Positions 13,916 to 23,321 of a stretch of DNA of 35,636 nucleotides are shown in pieces (within the stretch, counting starts at the first letter, position 1; each line of letters opens with the position of its first letter). The notes beneath the pieces are model-generated. The model did not search any database. It was not told the DNA's origin and saw only the letters and a program-made list of their open reading frames with translations. The stretch is taken from positions 1 to 35,636 of the forward strand of contig CACZLE010000016.1 in the NCBI GenBank assembly GCA_902781945.1, given 5' to 3'. The translations under genes were made by a program, and so were the position numbers. This stretch comes from an uncultured Eubacteriales bacterium (lineage in GTDB: Bacteria > Bacillota > Clostridia > Christensenellales > Aristaeellaceae).

Positions 13916-15412
13916 ATGACTGACCTTGATTATCTCAAACTCAGCAAACCGGCCAAAATGGCGCATGACCTGGGCAGCGGAATCGCGGCCATCCCGGGGC
14001 GCATCGTCAAAGGCTTCAAGGGCCTGGGGCTCTGGTTTGCCAAGGTGTTCCGGGGCCTGGGCGCCAGCATCGCGGATCTGGTGACTACCTTTAAGGACGG
14101 CGACTGGAAAACCCGGCTCTCCTATCTGGTGATGGGCTTTGGTTCCTGCGCCCGGGGACAATGGGGACGCGGCATTCTATTTTTCCTTTTCCAGACGGTG
14201 TTCAATCTCTATATGTTCTTCCCCAACGCATCCCTGTCCGGCTGCTATTATCTGGGGAAGCTGAGCACCCTGGGCACGGTGGAAACCTATAAGGAAGGCC
14301 GCCGCACGGTGTACGGCGACAACTCCTTCTTCATCCTGCTCTACGGCGTGCTGACGCTGTTCTTTATCCTGGCCTTCATCTACACCTGGCGGCTGAACGT
14401 CAAGCAGAACAAGATCAGCGAGCAGATTTTGAAATCCGGCCACAAGCTCAAGACTACCAAGGAGGATCTGTCCTCCCTGATGGACGAGCAGTTCCACAAG
14501 ACCCTGCTGGCCCTGCCGGTGCTGGGCGTCACGGTGTTCACCATCCTGCCCATCATCTTTATGATCCTGGTGGCCTTCACCAATTTTGACGCCACCCATC
14601 AGCCTCCCAGCAAGCTCTTTACCTGGGTGGGCTGGGACAACTTCCGCCAGCTGCTTTCCACCGATACAGCGGCCTATGGCGGCACCTTCAAGCAGGTACT
14701 TCTCTGGACGCTGATCTGGGCCTTCTTCGCCACCTTCCTTAACTATTTCCTGGGCATGCTGGTGGCCATCATGATCAACAAGAAGGGCATCAAGCTGAAG
14801 AAGGTGTGGCGCACCATCCTGGTCATGACCATCGCCATCCCGCAGTTTGTCAGCCTCCTGTACGTCAGCAAGATGTTCGCCCAGGACGGCCTGATCAACA
14901 CCTACTTTATGAAGTGGGGCTGGATCAAATCGCCCATTCCCTTCTGGACCCAGGCGGGCTGGGCGCGGTTCACCGTCATTTTGATCAACGTATGGATCGG
15001 CATTCCCTATCTGATGCTGATCGCCACCGGTATCCTGATGAACATCCCTGCGGATCTGTACGAAAGCGCGCGCATCGACGGCGCCAACGCCTTCCAGATG
15101 TACAAAAAGATCACCCTGCCCTACATGCTGTTCGTCACCGGTCCCTACCTGCTGACTTCGTTTACGGGCAACATCAATAACTTCAACGTTATTTTCCTCC
15201 TGTCCCAGGGCAAGCCCCAATCCCTGGAGCTGGCAGGCAACGCCGGTTATACCGATTTGCTGATCACCTGGCTGTATAAGATGACCGTCAACGATACCAA
15301 CTACAAGCTGGCCGCCGTCATGGGCATCCTGGTGTTTGTGGTGTTGGCCGTCATCAACTTGGTGGCTTACAACCTGATCCCGTCCGTCAAGAATGAGGAG
15401 GATTTCCAGTAA
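13916..15412 (+). CDS. Sugar ABC transporter permease, MalF type
   Basis: The 498-residue protein begins after GAAGGGGGT with a cytosolic stretch of about 75 residues. Two extra helices (about 85-105 and 140-160) come before the six-helix permease core (about 198-490). The EAA loop that docks on the ATPase is ESARIDGANAFQMYKKITLP. The extra N-terminal membrane part resembles that of maltodextrin MalF proteins. Its TAA stop overlaps the ATG of the second permease (TAATG). Confidence 0.85.
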   Translation: MTDLDYLKLSKPAKMAHDLGSGIAAIPGRIVKGFKGLGLWFAKVFRGLGASIADLVTTFKDGDWKTRLSYLVMGFGSCARGQWGRGILFFLFQTVFNLYMFFPNASLSGCYYLGKLSTLGTVETYKEGRRTVYGDNSFFILLYGVLTLFFILAFIYTWRLNVKQNKISEQILKSGHKLKTTKEDLSSLMDEQFHKTLLALPVLGVTVFTILPIIFMILVAFTNFDATHQPPSKLFTWVGWDNFRQLLSTDTAAYGGTFKQVLLWTLIWAFFATFLNYFLGMLVAIMINKKGIKLKKVWRTILVMTIAIPQFVSLLYVSKMFAQDGLINTYFMKWGWIKSPIPFWTQAGWARFTVILINVWIGIPYLMLIATGILMNIPADLYESARIDGANAFQMYKKITLPYMLFVTGPYLLTSFTGNINNFNVIFLLSQGKPQSLELAGNAGYTDLLITWLYKMTVNDTNYKLAAVMGILVFVVLAVINLVAYNLIPSVKNEEDFQ

Positions 15413-16785
15413 TGAGCAAGAAAAATAAAGTACCGGAAGTCGACATCGTGGTGGACGAGCAGGCAGGCGTCATCCGCGAGGTCAAGCCGGAAAAAACCCG
15501 CAGCAAAAAGGGCCATGAGCGCCGGGTGAACACCAGTATCTACGTGATCCTGGTGATCATGAGCATCATCTGGCTGGCTCCCTTCGTGTTCCTGGTATTC
15601 CAGTCCTTCCGCAGCTATGCCCTGGAATCCGGCGGCATGGTGGATTATCTGCTGCCCAAGCATTGGTCCCTGGATAATTACCGTTTCCTGTTTGACGGCA
15701 GCAACTTCTTCCCCTGGTGCGGCAAGGCCCTGATCACCTGCGGCATCGCCGCCATCGGCCAATGCGCGCTGCTGACCTTGGCTCAGAAGAAGCTGTCCAA
15801 CATGGATTCTTCCGACAAGAAAGGCCGTCTTGTTTGGCTGCTGTGCACCCTGGCCGTGGGCCTGGTTGTTTTCCTGGCGCTGGCGGCTGCGGTGCAGGGC
15901 ATGGCCTTTGCGGGCAATGTTGGCAAAATCTGCATCGTTGTGGCCCTGTATCTGATCGTGGGCTATATCATGGCCCGCATGTTCACCAAGCAGGATGACC
16001 GCCTGCTGCGGCAGATTCCCGGCTATGTGGCGGACGAGGACAGCAGCCCCCTCAAAAAGCTGCTTTCCCTGTGCCTGGAGTTCTTGGCCATGGATCTGAT
16101 CCTGCTGTGCATCGTCAGCCCCATGGTGACCAGCCAGTATCTGCGCTGGTACGGCAACACCCTGACCATCGCCCTTTTTGTGGCGGTGCTGCAAACCATC
16201 ATTGTTCTGTCCGTTTCCTACACCCTGTCCCGTTTGCGCTTCAAGGGCAGAAAGCTGATCATGAACGTGGTGCTGGTGCTGGGCCTGTTCCCGGGCTTCC
16301 TCACCATGATCACCCTGTATTTCCTGCTCAAGCAGCTTGGCATGACGGGCGCGGGCGCTGTGCCTGGCCTGATCCTGATTTACGTGGCCTCCTCCGGTAT
16401 GGGCTATTACATCTCCAAGGGCTTCTTTGATACCATTCCCAAGTCCCTGGACGAAAGCGCCCGCATCGACGGCGCCACCCGGTTCCAGGTGTTCCTCAAG
16501 ATCATCATGCCGTTGGCAAAGCCCATCGTCATTTACACCATCCTGATGGCCTTCATGGGCCCCTGGGGCGACTACGTGTTCGCATCCTATGTGGCCTTTG
16601 GCAACGTGCCCAACTATAACGTGGCCGTGGGTCTTTATCAGTGGGTCAACGTGAATGACTATCAGGGCTATTTCACCCGTTTCTGCGCGGGCGGCGTGCT
16701 GGTGGCCGTGCCCATCACGGCCTTGTTCCTGGCCCTGCAGAAATACTACGTAGAAGGCGTGACCGGCGGCGCCGTAAAGGGATAA
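15412..16785 (+). CDS. Sugar ABC transporter permease, MalG type
   Basis: The 457-residue protein starts with a charged cytosolic region of about 42 residues, then a first helix (about 43-65). An enlarged region with three further hydrophobic segments (about 103-122, 140-165 and 177-195) comes before the standard permease core. The EAA loop reads ESARIDGATRFQVFLKIIMP. At about 280 residues MalG proteins are much shorter, so this one carries an insertion of roughly 150 residues. It pairs with the permease encoded just upstream and the ATPase 13 bases downstream. Confidence 0.82.
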   Translation: MSKKNKVPEVDIVVDEQAGVIREVKPEKTRSKKGHERRVNTSIYVILVIMSIIWLAPFVFLVFQSFRSYALESGGMVDYLLPKHWSLDNYRFLFDGSNFFPWCGKALITCGIAAIGQCALLTLAQKKLSNMDSSDKKGRLVWLLCTLAVGLVVFLALAAAVQGMAFAGNVGKICIVVALYLIVGYIMARMFTKQDDRLLRQIPGYVADEDSSPLKKLLSLCLEFLAMDLILLCIVSPMVTSQYLRWYGNTLTIALFVAVLQTIIVLSVSYTLSRLRFKGRKLIMNVVLVLGLFPGFLTMITLYFLLKQLGMTGAGAVPGLILIYVASSGMGYYISKGFFDTIPKSLDESARIDGATRFQVFLKIIMPLAKPIVIYTILMAFMGPWGDYVFASYVAFGNVPNYNVAVGLYQWVNVNDYQGYFTRFCAGGVLVAVPITALFLALQKYYVEGVTGGAVKG

Positions 16786-16798
16786 GGAGGAAAACGCA

Positions 16799-17926
16799 AT
16801 GGCAAGTGTAACGCTTGAACATGTAAAGAAGATCTATGATAACAAGGTGACGGCGGTTCACGATTTCAACCTGGAGATCAAGGATAAGGAATTTGTGGTG
16901 TTCGTGGGTCCCTCCGGCTGCGGCAAATCCACCACCCTGCGCATGCTGGCCGGCCTGGAGGATATTTCCGAGGGCACCCTCAAGATCGGTGACCGCGTGG
17001 TCAACGACGTGGAACCCAAGGACCGCGATATCGCCATGGTGTTCCAGAACTACGCCCTGTATCCCCATATCACCGTGTATGAAAACATGGCCTTCAGCCT
17101 GCGCCTGCGCAAGATGGACAATGAGGAGATCCATCGCCGGGTGTGCCAGGCGGCGGAGATCCTGGGCATCACCGAATATCTGGGCCGGAAGCCCAAGGCC
17201 CTGTCCGGCGGCCAGCGTCAGCGCGTGGCCATTGGCCGCGCCATCGTGCGCGATCCCGCCGTGTTCCTGATGGACGAGCCCCTGTCCAACCTGGACGCCA
17301 AGCTGCGCAATCAGATGCGCGCCGAGATCATCATGCTGCGCAAGCGCGTGGACACCACCTTCATCTACGTGACCCACGATCAGACGGAGGCCATGACCCT
17401 GGGTGACCGCATCGTGGTCATGAAGGACGGATACATCATGCAGGTAGGTTCTCCCCAGGAGGTATTCGATACCCCCAAGAACCTGTTCGTGGCCGGATTC
17501 ATCGGCAGCCCGCAGATGAACTTCCTCAAGGCCAAACTGGTCAAGGAAGGCAGTGGATACAGCGTGGAGCTGCTGGGCGTCAAGATCCCCCTGAATGCCG
17601 ATCAGAACGCCGCGCTGGCCAATAACAAGGTCGGCACCCAGGAAATCACCCTGGGCGTGCGTCCCGAGCATACCAGCGTGCTATTTGACGGCAAGCAGAA
17701 CGCCATCGAGTGCTCCATCAACGTCAATGAAATGATGGGCAGCGAACTGCATCTGCATCTGTCCACCGTCAACAACGACAGCATCATCGTGCGTCTGCCC
17801 ACCGTGGATCTGACCCAGGAGCAGCGCAAACAGCTGTCCTACGGCAACAAGATGTACATCACCTTCCCGGCCAAGGTCATGCATCTCTTCGATCCCAAGA
17901 CCGAAAAGAACCTGATCTACGGCTGA
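16799..17926 (+). CDS. Sugar ABC transporter ATPase, MsmX/UgpC/MalK type
   Basis: The 375-residue protein has Walker A GPSGCGKST (37-45), the Q loop in VFQNYALYPH, the signature LSGGQRQR near 134, Walker B VFLMDEPLSNLD near 155 and the switch His in THDQTEA near 193. A C-terminal OB/TOBE domain (about 240-375) marks the sugar-importer class; it includes GVRPEH. It powers the two permeases. Start ATG 16799 follows AAGGAGG. Confidence 0.92.
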   Translation: MASVTLEHVKKIYDNKVTAVHDFNLEIKDKEFVVFVGPSGCGKSTTLRMLAGLEDISEGTLKIGDRVVNDVEPKDRDIAMVFQNYALYPHITVYENMAFSLRLRKMDNEEIHRRVCQAAEILGITEYLGRKPKALSGGQRQRVAIGRAIVRDPAVFLMDEPLSNLDAKLRNQMRAEIIMLRKRVDTTFIYVTHDQTEAMTLGDRIVVMKDGYIMQVGSPQEVFDTPKNLFVAGFIGSPQMNFLKAKLVKEGSGYSVELLGVKIPLNADQNAALANNKVGTQEITLGVRPEHTSVLFDGKQNAIECSINVNEMMGSELHLHLSTVNNDSIIVRLPTVDLTQEQRKQLSYGNKMYITFPAKVMHLFDPKTEKNLIYG

Positions 17927-17938
17927 TGAGGGGCCAAC

Positions 17939-17966
17939 AAAAAAGCACCCATGCGGGTGCTTTTTT
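17939..17966. terminator. Bidirectional terminator
   Basis: A6-GCACCC pairs with GGGTGC-T6 around ATGC. It lies between the convergent ATPase and GH3 genes and can serve both. Confidence 0.85.
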
Positions 17967-17973
17967 ATTGGGC

Positions 17974-20172
17974 TTATTGGAGAGTGAAGGTTCCTTTATT
18001 CTCTGTCGTGCTGTCCGGGCCGATATAAACCTCAAAGGCACCGGGCTCGCTGGTAAAGTTCATATGGATGTCGTGGAAGCGGAGCATGTCCTCCGTGATC
18101 TCAAAGGTGATTTCCTGGGACGCGCCGGGCTCCAAAGCGACCTTGCGGAAGCCCTTCAATTCGCGGAGGGGCCGGGTGACGCTGCCCGCCACATCCCGGA
18201 TATAGAGCTGCACCGTCTCGGTGCCCGCACGCTTGCCCGTATTGGTCACACGGACGGACGCGTGCAGCGTTTCGCCCGCGCGCAATGCAGTTTGATCCAG
18301 GGTCACGGGGGAGTAGGCGAAGCTGGTGTAGGTCAGGCCGTAGCCAAAGGGATAAAGGGGCTCGTTGGGAATGTCCAGATATTTGGAGAAGAAACGTTCC
18401 TTGCGGTAATCGCCGTGGAAAGGACGGCCTGTGCGCATCTGGTTGTAGTGGATGGGCACCTGGCCCACGCAGTAGGGGAAGGCCATGGACAGCCGCCCGC
18501 TGGGGGCGACTTCACCGGTCAGCACCCGGGCCAGGGCCTTAGCGCCTTCGGTGCCGGGCATCCAGGCCACCAGAATGGCTTTGGCGTACTGCTGCACCGC
18601 ACGTATATCCAGGGGGCGTCCGGTAAAGAACACCACGGTGACGTTCGGATTGACGGCGGCCACTTCTTTCAGCAGACGAAGCTGGCATTCGGGCAGGGTC
18701 AGATTGCCGTGACTGGCTCCCTCGCCCGTGGTCTCCCGGTGCTCGCCCAGGGCCAGTGCCACCTGATCCGCGGATCGCGCCAGCTTGACAGCCTCGGCCA
18801 AGGCTTTTTCCGGGTCGGGGAAGTCGATTTCCTTTGTTTCCCGGAAGGCCACGATGAAGGTGCCGGGATCGGCAATGGCGCAGCCCTCTGCAAACTGGAT
18901 GGAGGGGAAGGGCAATTTCTCAAAGACTTCCTTCAGTGTGGCGCAGTCCTCGTCCTCGGCAAAAATGGACCAGGCGCCCTTCAGCTTGTTTGTATCCCAG
19001 TAGGGACCGATACAGGCCACGGAAGCGTGAAGATCAAGGGGCAGCGTGTCACCATCGTTCTTAAGAAGCACGAAGCTCTTTTCCGCTGCCTCCTGGGCGA
19101 TCTGACGGTGCTCCGGGCAGAGCAGCACCTTTTGCTCGGCCTCGGCGCTGGCGTCCTTGCAGGGGTTCTCAAAGAGCCCCAATTTGTTTTTCAGCTCCAG
19201 GATGCGCCAGGCGGCCAGGTCGATCAGCTCCACCGGCACGATGCCTGCGTCCACCAGCTTTTTGAGGGCCTTGGGATAGACGGGGCTGGACATATCAATA
19301 TCCACACCGGCCTGAATGGACAGACGGGCGGCCTCCTCCAGGTCGGCAGCGATGCCGTGGTTCAGCAATTCAAACAGCGCGCCCCAGTCGGAGATGATCA
19401 CGCCCTCAAAGCCCATCTGCTCTCGCAGGATGGTTTGCAGCAGCCATTTGTTGGCGGAGGAAGGAATGCGATCCAGGGTATTGAAGGAGGTCATCACCAT
19501 GGCGGTTCCCGCCTCCACGGCGCGCTGATAGGCGGGCAGATAATCGTCCAGCAGCGTGCGCGGGCTCAGCTCTACCGTGTTGTAATCCCGTCCGCCGTCG
19601 GGCGCGCCGTAGCCCGCAAAATGCTTGAGGCACGATGCGATCCTGCCTTTTTCGGCCAGGTCGCTGCCCTGATAGCCCCGCACCATGGCGGCGGTCATTT
19701 CACCGTTCAGATAGGCGTCCTCGCCGGTGGACTCCATCACGCGGCCCCAGCGGGCATCCCGCACCAGGTCCGCCATGGGAGAAAAAGTGACGTGCAGGCC
19801 GGAGGCGGTGGATTCCCGGGCAGCCACGGAGGCGCAGCGCTCTGCCAGATTCGGGTCAAAGCTGCATCCCTGGGCCAGCGGAATGGGGTATACCGTGCGA
19901 TAGCCGTTGATGATGTCCGCCATGAACAGCATGGGGATGTGATGAGGCTGCTTTTCCATAAAGGTCTTTTGCAGAGAGACGATCTTCTCCGCGCCAATGA
20001 CGGAGAGCAGGCTGCCCGCCAGATACAGATCATCGTTTTCCAATCCCATTTCCAGGGCGGGGCCGGTCAAATGGCCGTCCTCAAAGAAATAGCCCGGGAT
20101 CTGGATCATCTGGCCGATCTTCTCCTCCAGGCTCATTTCGGATAAAAGGCGTTTCAGTTCATCGGTACGCAT
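17974..20172 (-). CDS. GH3 beta-glucosidase family enzyme
   Basis: ATG 20172 has AAAGGAG upstream, giving 732 residues. The order is that of BglX-type GH3 enzymes: an N-terminal TIM barrel (HVTFSPMADLVRDARWGRVMEST; KHFAGYG; GVIISDWGAL with the nucleophile Asp), an alpha/beta sandwich with KSFVLLKND, GEHRETTGE and GRPLDI, and a C-terminal fibronectin-III-like domain (YPFGYGLTYTSF, then LRELKGFRKV). No signal peptide is seen, so it acts in the cytoplasm on imported beta-glucosides or xylosides. It is the last gene of the leftward thrC-thrB-transferase run, 17 bases after the transferase. Confidence 0.88.
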   Translation of the reverse strand: MRTDELKRLLSEMSLEEKIGQMIQIPGYFFEDGHLTGPALEMGLENDDLYLAGSLLSVIGAEKIVSLQKTFMEKQPHHIPMLFMADIINGYRTVYPIPLAQGCSFDPNLAERCASVAARESTASGLHVTFSPMADLVRDARWGRVMESTGEDAYLNGEMTAAMVRGYQGSDLAEKGRIASCLKHFAGYGAPDGGRDYNTVELSPRTLLDDYLPAYQRAVEAGTAMVMTSFNTLDRIPSSANKWLLQTILREQMGFEGVIISDWGALFELLNHGIAADLEEAARLSIQAGVDIDMSSPVYPKALKKLVDAGIVPVELIDLAAWRILELKNKLGLFENPCKDASAEAEQKVLLCPEHRQIAQEAAEKSFVLLKNDGDTLPLDLHASVACIGPYWDTNKLKGAWSIFAEDEDCATLKEVFEKLPFPSIQFAEGCAIADPGTFIVAFRETKEIDFPDPEKALAEAVKLARSADQVALALGEHRETTGEGASHGNLTLPECQLRLLKEVAAVNPNVTVVFFTGRPLDIRAVQQYAKAILVAWMPGTEGAKALARVLTGEVAPSGRLSMAFPYCVGQVPIHYNQMRTGRPFHGDYRKERFFSKYLDIPNEPLYPFGYGLTYTSFAYSPVTLDQTALRAGETLHASVRVTNTGKRAGTETVQLYIRDVAGSVTRPLRELKGFRKVALEPGASQEITFEITEDMLRFHDIHMNFTSEPGAFEVYIGPDSTTENKGTFTLQ

Positions 20173-20189
20173 GGCGTCTTTCTCCTTTT

Positions 20190-20792
20190 TTATTTCTGTT
20201 TCCTTCCGGTGCCGCCCTCCACCAGGCCGTCCCGGCTGATGACGGTATAAATGGTGCCAAAGAAGCACTTGCAGTCAAAAATAAAGCTGATCCGGGCGGC
20301 ATATTCTCCGTCCAGCCGAGCCTTTTCGTCGATTTCCAGTTCGTCCCGCCCGTTGATTTGCGCCCATCCGGTCAGGCCGGGCAGCACGTCGTTGGCATGG
20401 TAAAGGTCCCGGGCGGCGATCAGATCGTCCTGATTCCAAAGAGCGGGCCGCGGGCCGATGATGCTCATCTGCCCGACCAGAATGTTGAACAGCTGGGGCA
20501 GTTCATCCAGGGACGTGCGGCGCAGCAGCTTGCCGATCCGGGTGTGATAGGCTTCAGGGTCTTTCATCAGGTGGGTGGGCGTATCGTGGGGAGCGTCTGC
20601 TTTCATGGTGCGGAATTTGAGAATGTAAAAGTATTTTTTATTTTTGCCCACCCGTTTCTGGCGGAACAGAACGGGCCCCTTGGAGTCCAGCTTGATCAGC
20701 AGCGCGATGAGCAGCAGCAGCGGGGACAGCAGCACAATGCCCAGCAGGGAAAGAACGATATCGATTAAACGCTTGAAGAAGTGAACGTACAT
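20190..20792 (-). CDS. Undecaprenyl-phosphate sugar-1-phosphate transferase, PglC-like
   Basis: The 200-residue protein is the short monotopic type. An N-terminal re-entrant hydrophobic segment (about 7-35) is followed by GPVLFRQKRVG, KFRTMKAD, TSLDELPQLFNILVGQMSIIGPRP and PGLTGWAQINGRDE. The Asp-Glu pair in SLDELP is the catalytic dyad of PglC/WbaP enzymes. These put the first sugar phosphate on the lipid carrier for surface glycan or glycoprotein synthesis. No other glycan genes lie nearby; it sits between thrB and the GH3 gene in one leftward run. Confidence 0.88.
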   Translation of the reverse strand: MYVHFFKRLIDIVLSLLGIVLLSPLLLLIALLIKLDSKGPVLFRQKRVGKNKKYFYILKFRTMKADAPHDTPTHLMKDPEAYHTRIGKLLRRTSLDELPQLFNILVGQMSIIGPRPALWNQDDLIAARDLYHANDVLPGLTGWAQINGRDELEIDEKARLDGEYAARISFIFDCKCFFGTIYTVISRDGLVEGGTGRKQK

Positions 20793-20807
20793 GAAGGTTA
20801 CCTCGGA

Positions 20808-21695
20808 TTATTTGAAAAGTATGCCCTGCGCGCCCACAGAATCCACAGCCAGATCGCGCACCTGCCAGCGATGGCGAAGCTCTGCGGTGGCGGCGGTCAT
20901 GGCGGCGGCGAAGCCGGGATTCTGGGTCAAACACAGAATCGTGGGGCCAGCGCCGCTGATGCATACGGCTGCGCAGCCCTTTTCCAGTGCAACGCGGCGA
21001 ATATCCTCATATTCGTCGATCAGCGGCATGCGGTAGGGCTGATGCAGCCGATCCCGCAGGGCGGCGGAGATCTGGGTCATATCACCGTTTTCCAGTGCGC
21101 GCAGCAGCACCGCCAGATGCGCTCCATTATATACCGCGTCCCTGAAAGGAACGGCGGCGGGCAGGACGGAGCGGGCGGCATGGGTGCTCAGCGGAAAATC
21201 AGGAGACAGAGCCACAAACCGCAGGGAGGGATGGGGCGTATATCGGACGGTGTACACCTGGCCATCCTCCAGCATGGAGGCGGTGAGGCCGCCGTAAAAA
21301 GCCGGTGCCAGGTTGTCCGGGTGCCCTTCGATGCGGGTGGTCAGGGCGACCAGCGTATCGGTGGATAAGCCCGCGCCGCTCAACGCGTTGGCGGCATAGG
21401 CGCCCGCGGCCAGCAGGGCGGCGGAGGAACCCAGGCCGCGGCTGACGGGGATATCCGCCTGGATCTGAATATGCACGCCGGGGACTTCCTGACCGATATG
21501 CGCATATACGCAGGAAAATCCCTGATAGGCCAGGTTTTCCGGGCTTTGATAGGCTTTGTCGCAGCCGGAAAAGGAGAGCCCCTCCTGCAAACGGAAAGTC
21601 AGGGTGTTATACAGCGTCAGCGCGCAGCCCAGCACGTCAAAGCCCGCAGCCAGATTGGCTGTGGTGGCGGGCACGCGAACGGTTATTTGTTCCAT
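20808..21695 (-). CDS. thrB: Homoserine kinase
   Basis: The 295-residue GHMP kinase has VRVPATTANLAAGFDVLG at the N-terminus, the ATP loop PVSRGLGSSAA (83-93) and a C-terminal CISGAGPTILCL. It phosphorylates homoserine, the step before threonine synthase. Its ATG overlaps the end of thrC by 13 bases, so the two are coupled. Confidence 0.93.
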   Translation of the reverse strand: MEQITVRVPATTANLAAGFDVLGCALTLYNTLTFRLQEGLSFSGCDKAYQSPENLAYQGFSCVYAHIGQEVPGVHIQIQADIPVSRGLGSSAALLAAGAYAANALSGAGLSTDTLVALTTRIEGHPDNLAPAFYGGLTASMLEDGQVYTVRYTPHPSLRFVALSPDFPLSTHAARSVLPAAVPFRDAVYNGAHLAVLLRALENGDMTQISAALRDRLHQPYRMPLIDEYEDIRRVALEKGCAAVCISGAGPTILCLTQNPGFAAAMTAATAELRHRWQVRDLAVDSVGAQGILFK

Positions 21696-23188
21696 TGCTT
21701 TTCTTCCGCCTTTTTCAGCACATACTTCAGCATTTCAGCCTGATCGATCACGTCCCGATGCAGCACAGGGCGCTGGTCGAGGCCGCGCAGGTTTTGGGGA
21801 ACAGGAACGCCGGTGATCTTTTCCAATTGCGCGATGGCAGCGAAGCCGTTGCCTTCCTGAGATATGCCCAGGGAGCGCAGCACGGCCTCGGGAAATTTGT
21901 AGGGAGAAGCGGTGGACAGCACCACCACGGGCCGATGCGCCGGACGGGCTGCTTTATACTGCTGGGCCACGTTCCAGGCCACCGCAGTATGGGTGTCGCA
22001 CAGGTAATGATGCTCCCGCCAGATCTGGCCGATGGTATCGCGGGTGCCGTCGTCATCGCAGAAACCGGCCCAGAAATCGCTGTGCAGCTTTTTCACCAGT
22101 GCATCCGATACCTGATAATGACCTTTTTCCTGCAAATCCTGCATGAGTCCTTTTACGATGTCCGCGTCGCCCGTGAGCAGATACAATAGCCTTTCCAGAT
22201 TGCTGGACACCAGGATATCCATGGAGGGGGAAATAGTCAGATGGAAGGGGCGGCGGCGGTCATAGCAGCCGGTCTGGAGAAAATCGGTCAGCACGTTGTT
22301 GGCGTTGGAAGCGCACACCAGCGTGCCCACGGGCAAGCCTAACTGCTTGGCGATATATCCGGCCAGGATGTCGCCGAAATTGCCGGTGGGCACCGCGTAA
22401 TCCAGGGTTTCGCCCATGCGGATTCTGCCCGCGGCCACCATCTCCTTATAGGCGGTAAAGTAGTAAACCACCTGGGGCGCCAGCCGGCCAATGTTGATGG
22501 AATTGGCGGAGGACAGACGAATGCTCTGCCCGGCCAGCAGGTTTTGTTCCTGTACCTGATGGAAGATGTTTTTTACGCCGGTCTGGGCGTCGTCAAAGTT
22601 GCCGCGAATGGCGCACACGCACACGTTTTTTCCGGTCTGGGTCACCATCTGCGCCTTTTGCACGGCGCTGACGCCATTTTCGGGATAGAACACGATGATC
22701 CGGGTGCCCGGCACGTTGCAAAAGCCCTCCAAAGCGGCCTTCCCTGTGTCGCCGCTGGTGGCGGTGAGGATCAATATTTCATCGTCGCAGCCGCATTTTT
22801 TCACACTGGCCCGCATCAAATGGGGCAGCAGGCTCAGGGCCACGTCCTTAAAGGCGCTGGTGGGGCCGCGGAAGAGCTCCAGCAGGGCGTCCTCGCCCAC
22901 GGTGACCGTGGGGGTCAGATCGGCGGTTTCAAATTTATTGCGATAGGCGGCGCGGACCAGGGCCGTCATCTCTTCCAGGGTAAAATCCGGCAGCAGTGCG
23001 GTCATGATCATCGCGCCCATGTCCAGCGTATCCAGGGACAGCGCCGCCTGATAATCAAAACCAGCGTCCGCGAAGGAGGGCAGGGTATACAGGCCGCCGT
23101 CCGGGGCGATGCCCTCCATGACGGCCTGGGCAGGGGAAGCGGTCAAAAGGGCCGAGCGAGTGCTCTGATAGATTTTTCTGGTGCTCAT
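21683..23188 (-). CDS. thrC: Threonine synthase
   Basis: The 501-residue protein is the long, class-2-like type. Its PLP Lys is K114 in GPTSAFKDVALSL. The phosphate loop is in ATSGDTGKAAL, and SSANSINIGRLAPQVVYYF is conserved. ATG 23188 is preferred over a GTG five codons upstream; the ribosome site (GGGAAATG) is weak. It makes threonine from O-phosphohomoserine. First gene of the leftward operon. Confidence 0.93.
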   Translation of the reverse strand: MSTRKIYQSTRSALLTASPAQAVMEGIAPDGGLYTLPSFADAGFDYQAALSLDTLDMGAMIMTALLPDFTLEEMTALVRAAYRNKFETADLTPTVTVGEDALLELFRGPTSAFKDVALSLLPHLMRASVKKCGCDDEILILTATSGDTGKAALEGFCNVPGTRIIVFYPENGVSAVQKAQMVTQTGKNVCVCAIRGNFDDAQTGVKNIFHQVQEQNLLAGQSIRLSSANSINIGRLAPQVVYYFTAYKEMVAAGRIRMGETLDYAVPTGNFGDILAGYIAKQLGLPVGTLVCASNANNVLTDFLQTGCYDRRRPFHLTISPSMDILVSSNLERLLYLLTGDADIVKGLMQDLQEKGHYQVSDALVKKLHSDFWAGFCDDDGTRDTIGQIWREHHYLCDTHTAVAWNVAQQYKAARPAHRPVVVLSTASPYKFPEAVLRSLGISQEGNGFAAIAQLEKITGVPVPQNLRGLDQRPVLHRDVIDQAEMLKYVLKKAEEKQWNK

Positions 23189-23222
23189 TGTCACATTTCC
23201 CACAAATCATCAAAATTTTTTT

Positions 23223-23238
23223 ACGCAAAATATTGCGT
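23223..23238. promoter_or_regulatory. Inverted repeat in the thrC leader
   Basis: ACGCAA-AATA-TTGCGT is a 6-bp palindrome between the thrC promoter and start. It may be an operator or a leader hairpin; its T6 tail lies on the plus strand. Confidence 0.35.
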
Positions 23239-23251
23239 TTTTTCATAGATT

Positions 23252-23280
23252 ATGATATTTTGCTTTCATTAGAATGTCAA
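23252..23280 (-). promoter_or_regulatory. Promoter of the thrC-thrB run
   Basis: On the minus strand TTGACA (23275-23280), 17 nt, TATCAT (23252-23257). Confidence 0.7.
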
Positions 23281-23321
23281 GCCTTTTCTTTTCATTTTTG
23301 AAATCCGGAGGTGCGGGTCGC

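Noticed and set aside
17926..20145. Long plus-strand open frame opposite the GH3 gene
   Set aside because: Antisense shadow; the minus-strand frame has a complete GH3 enzyme with catalytic motifs.
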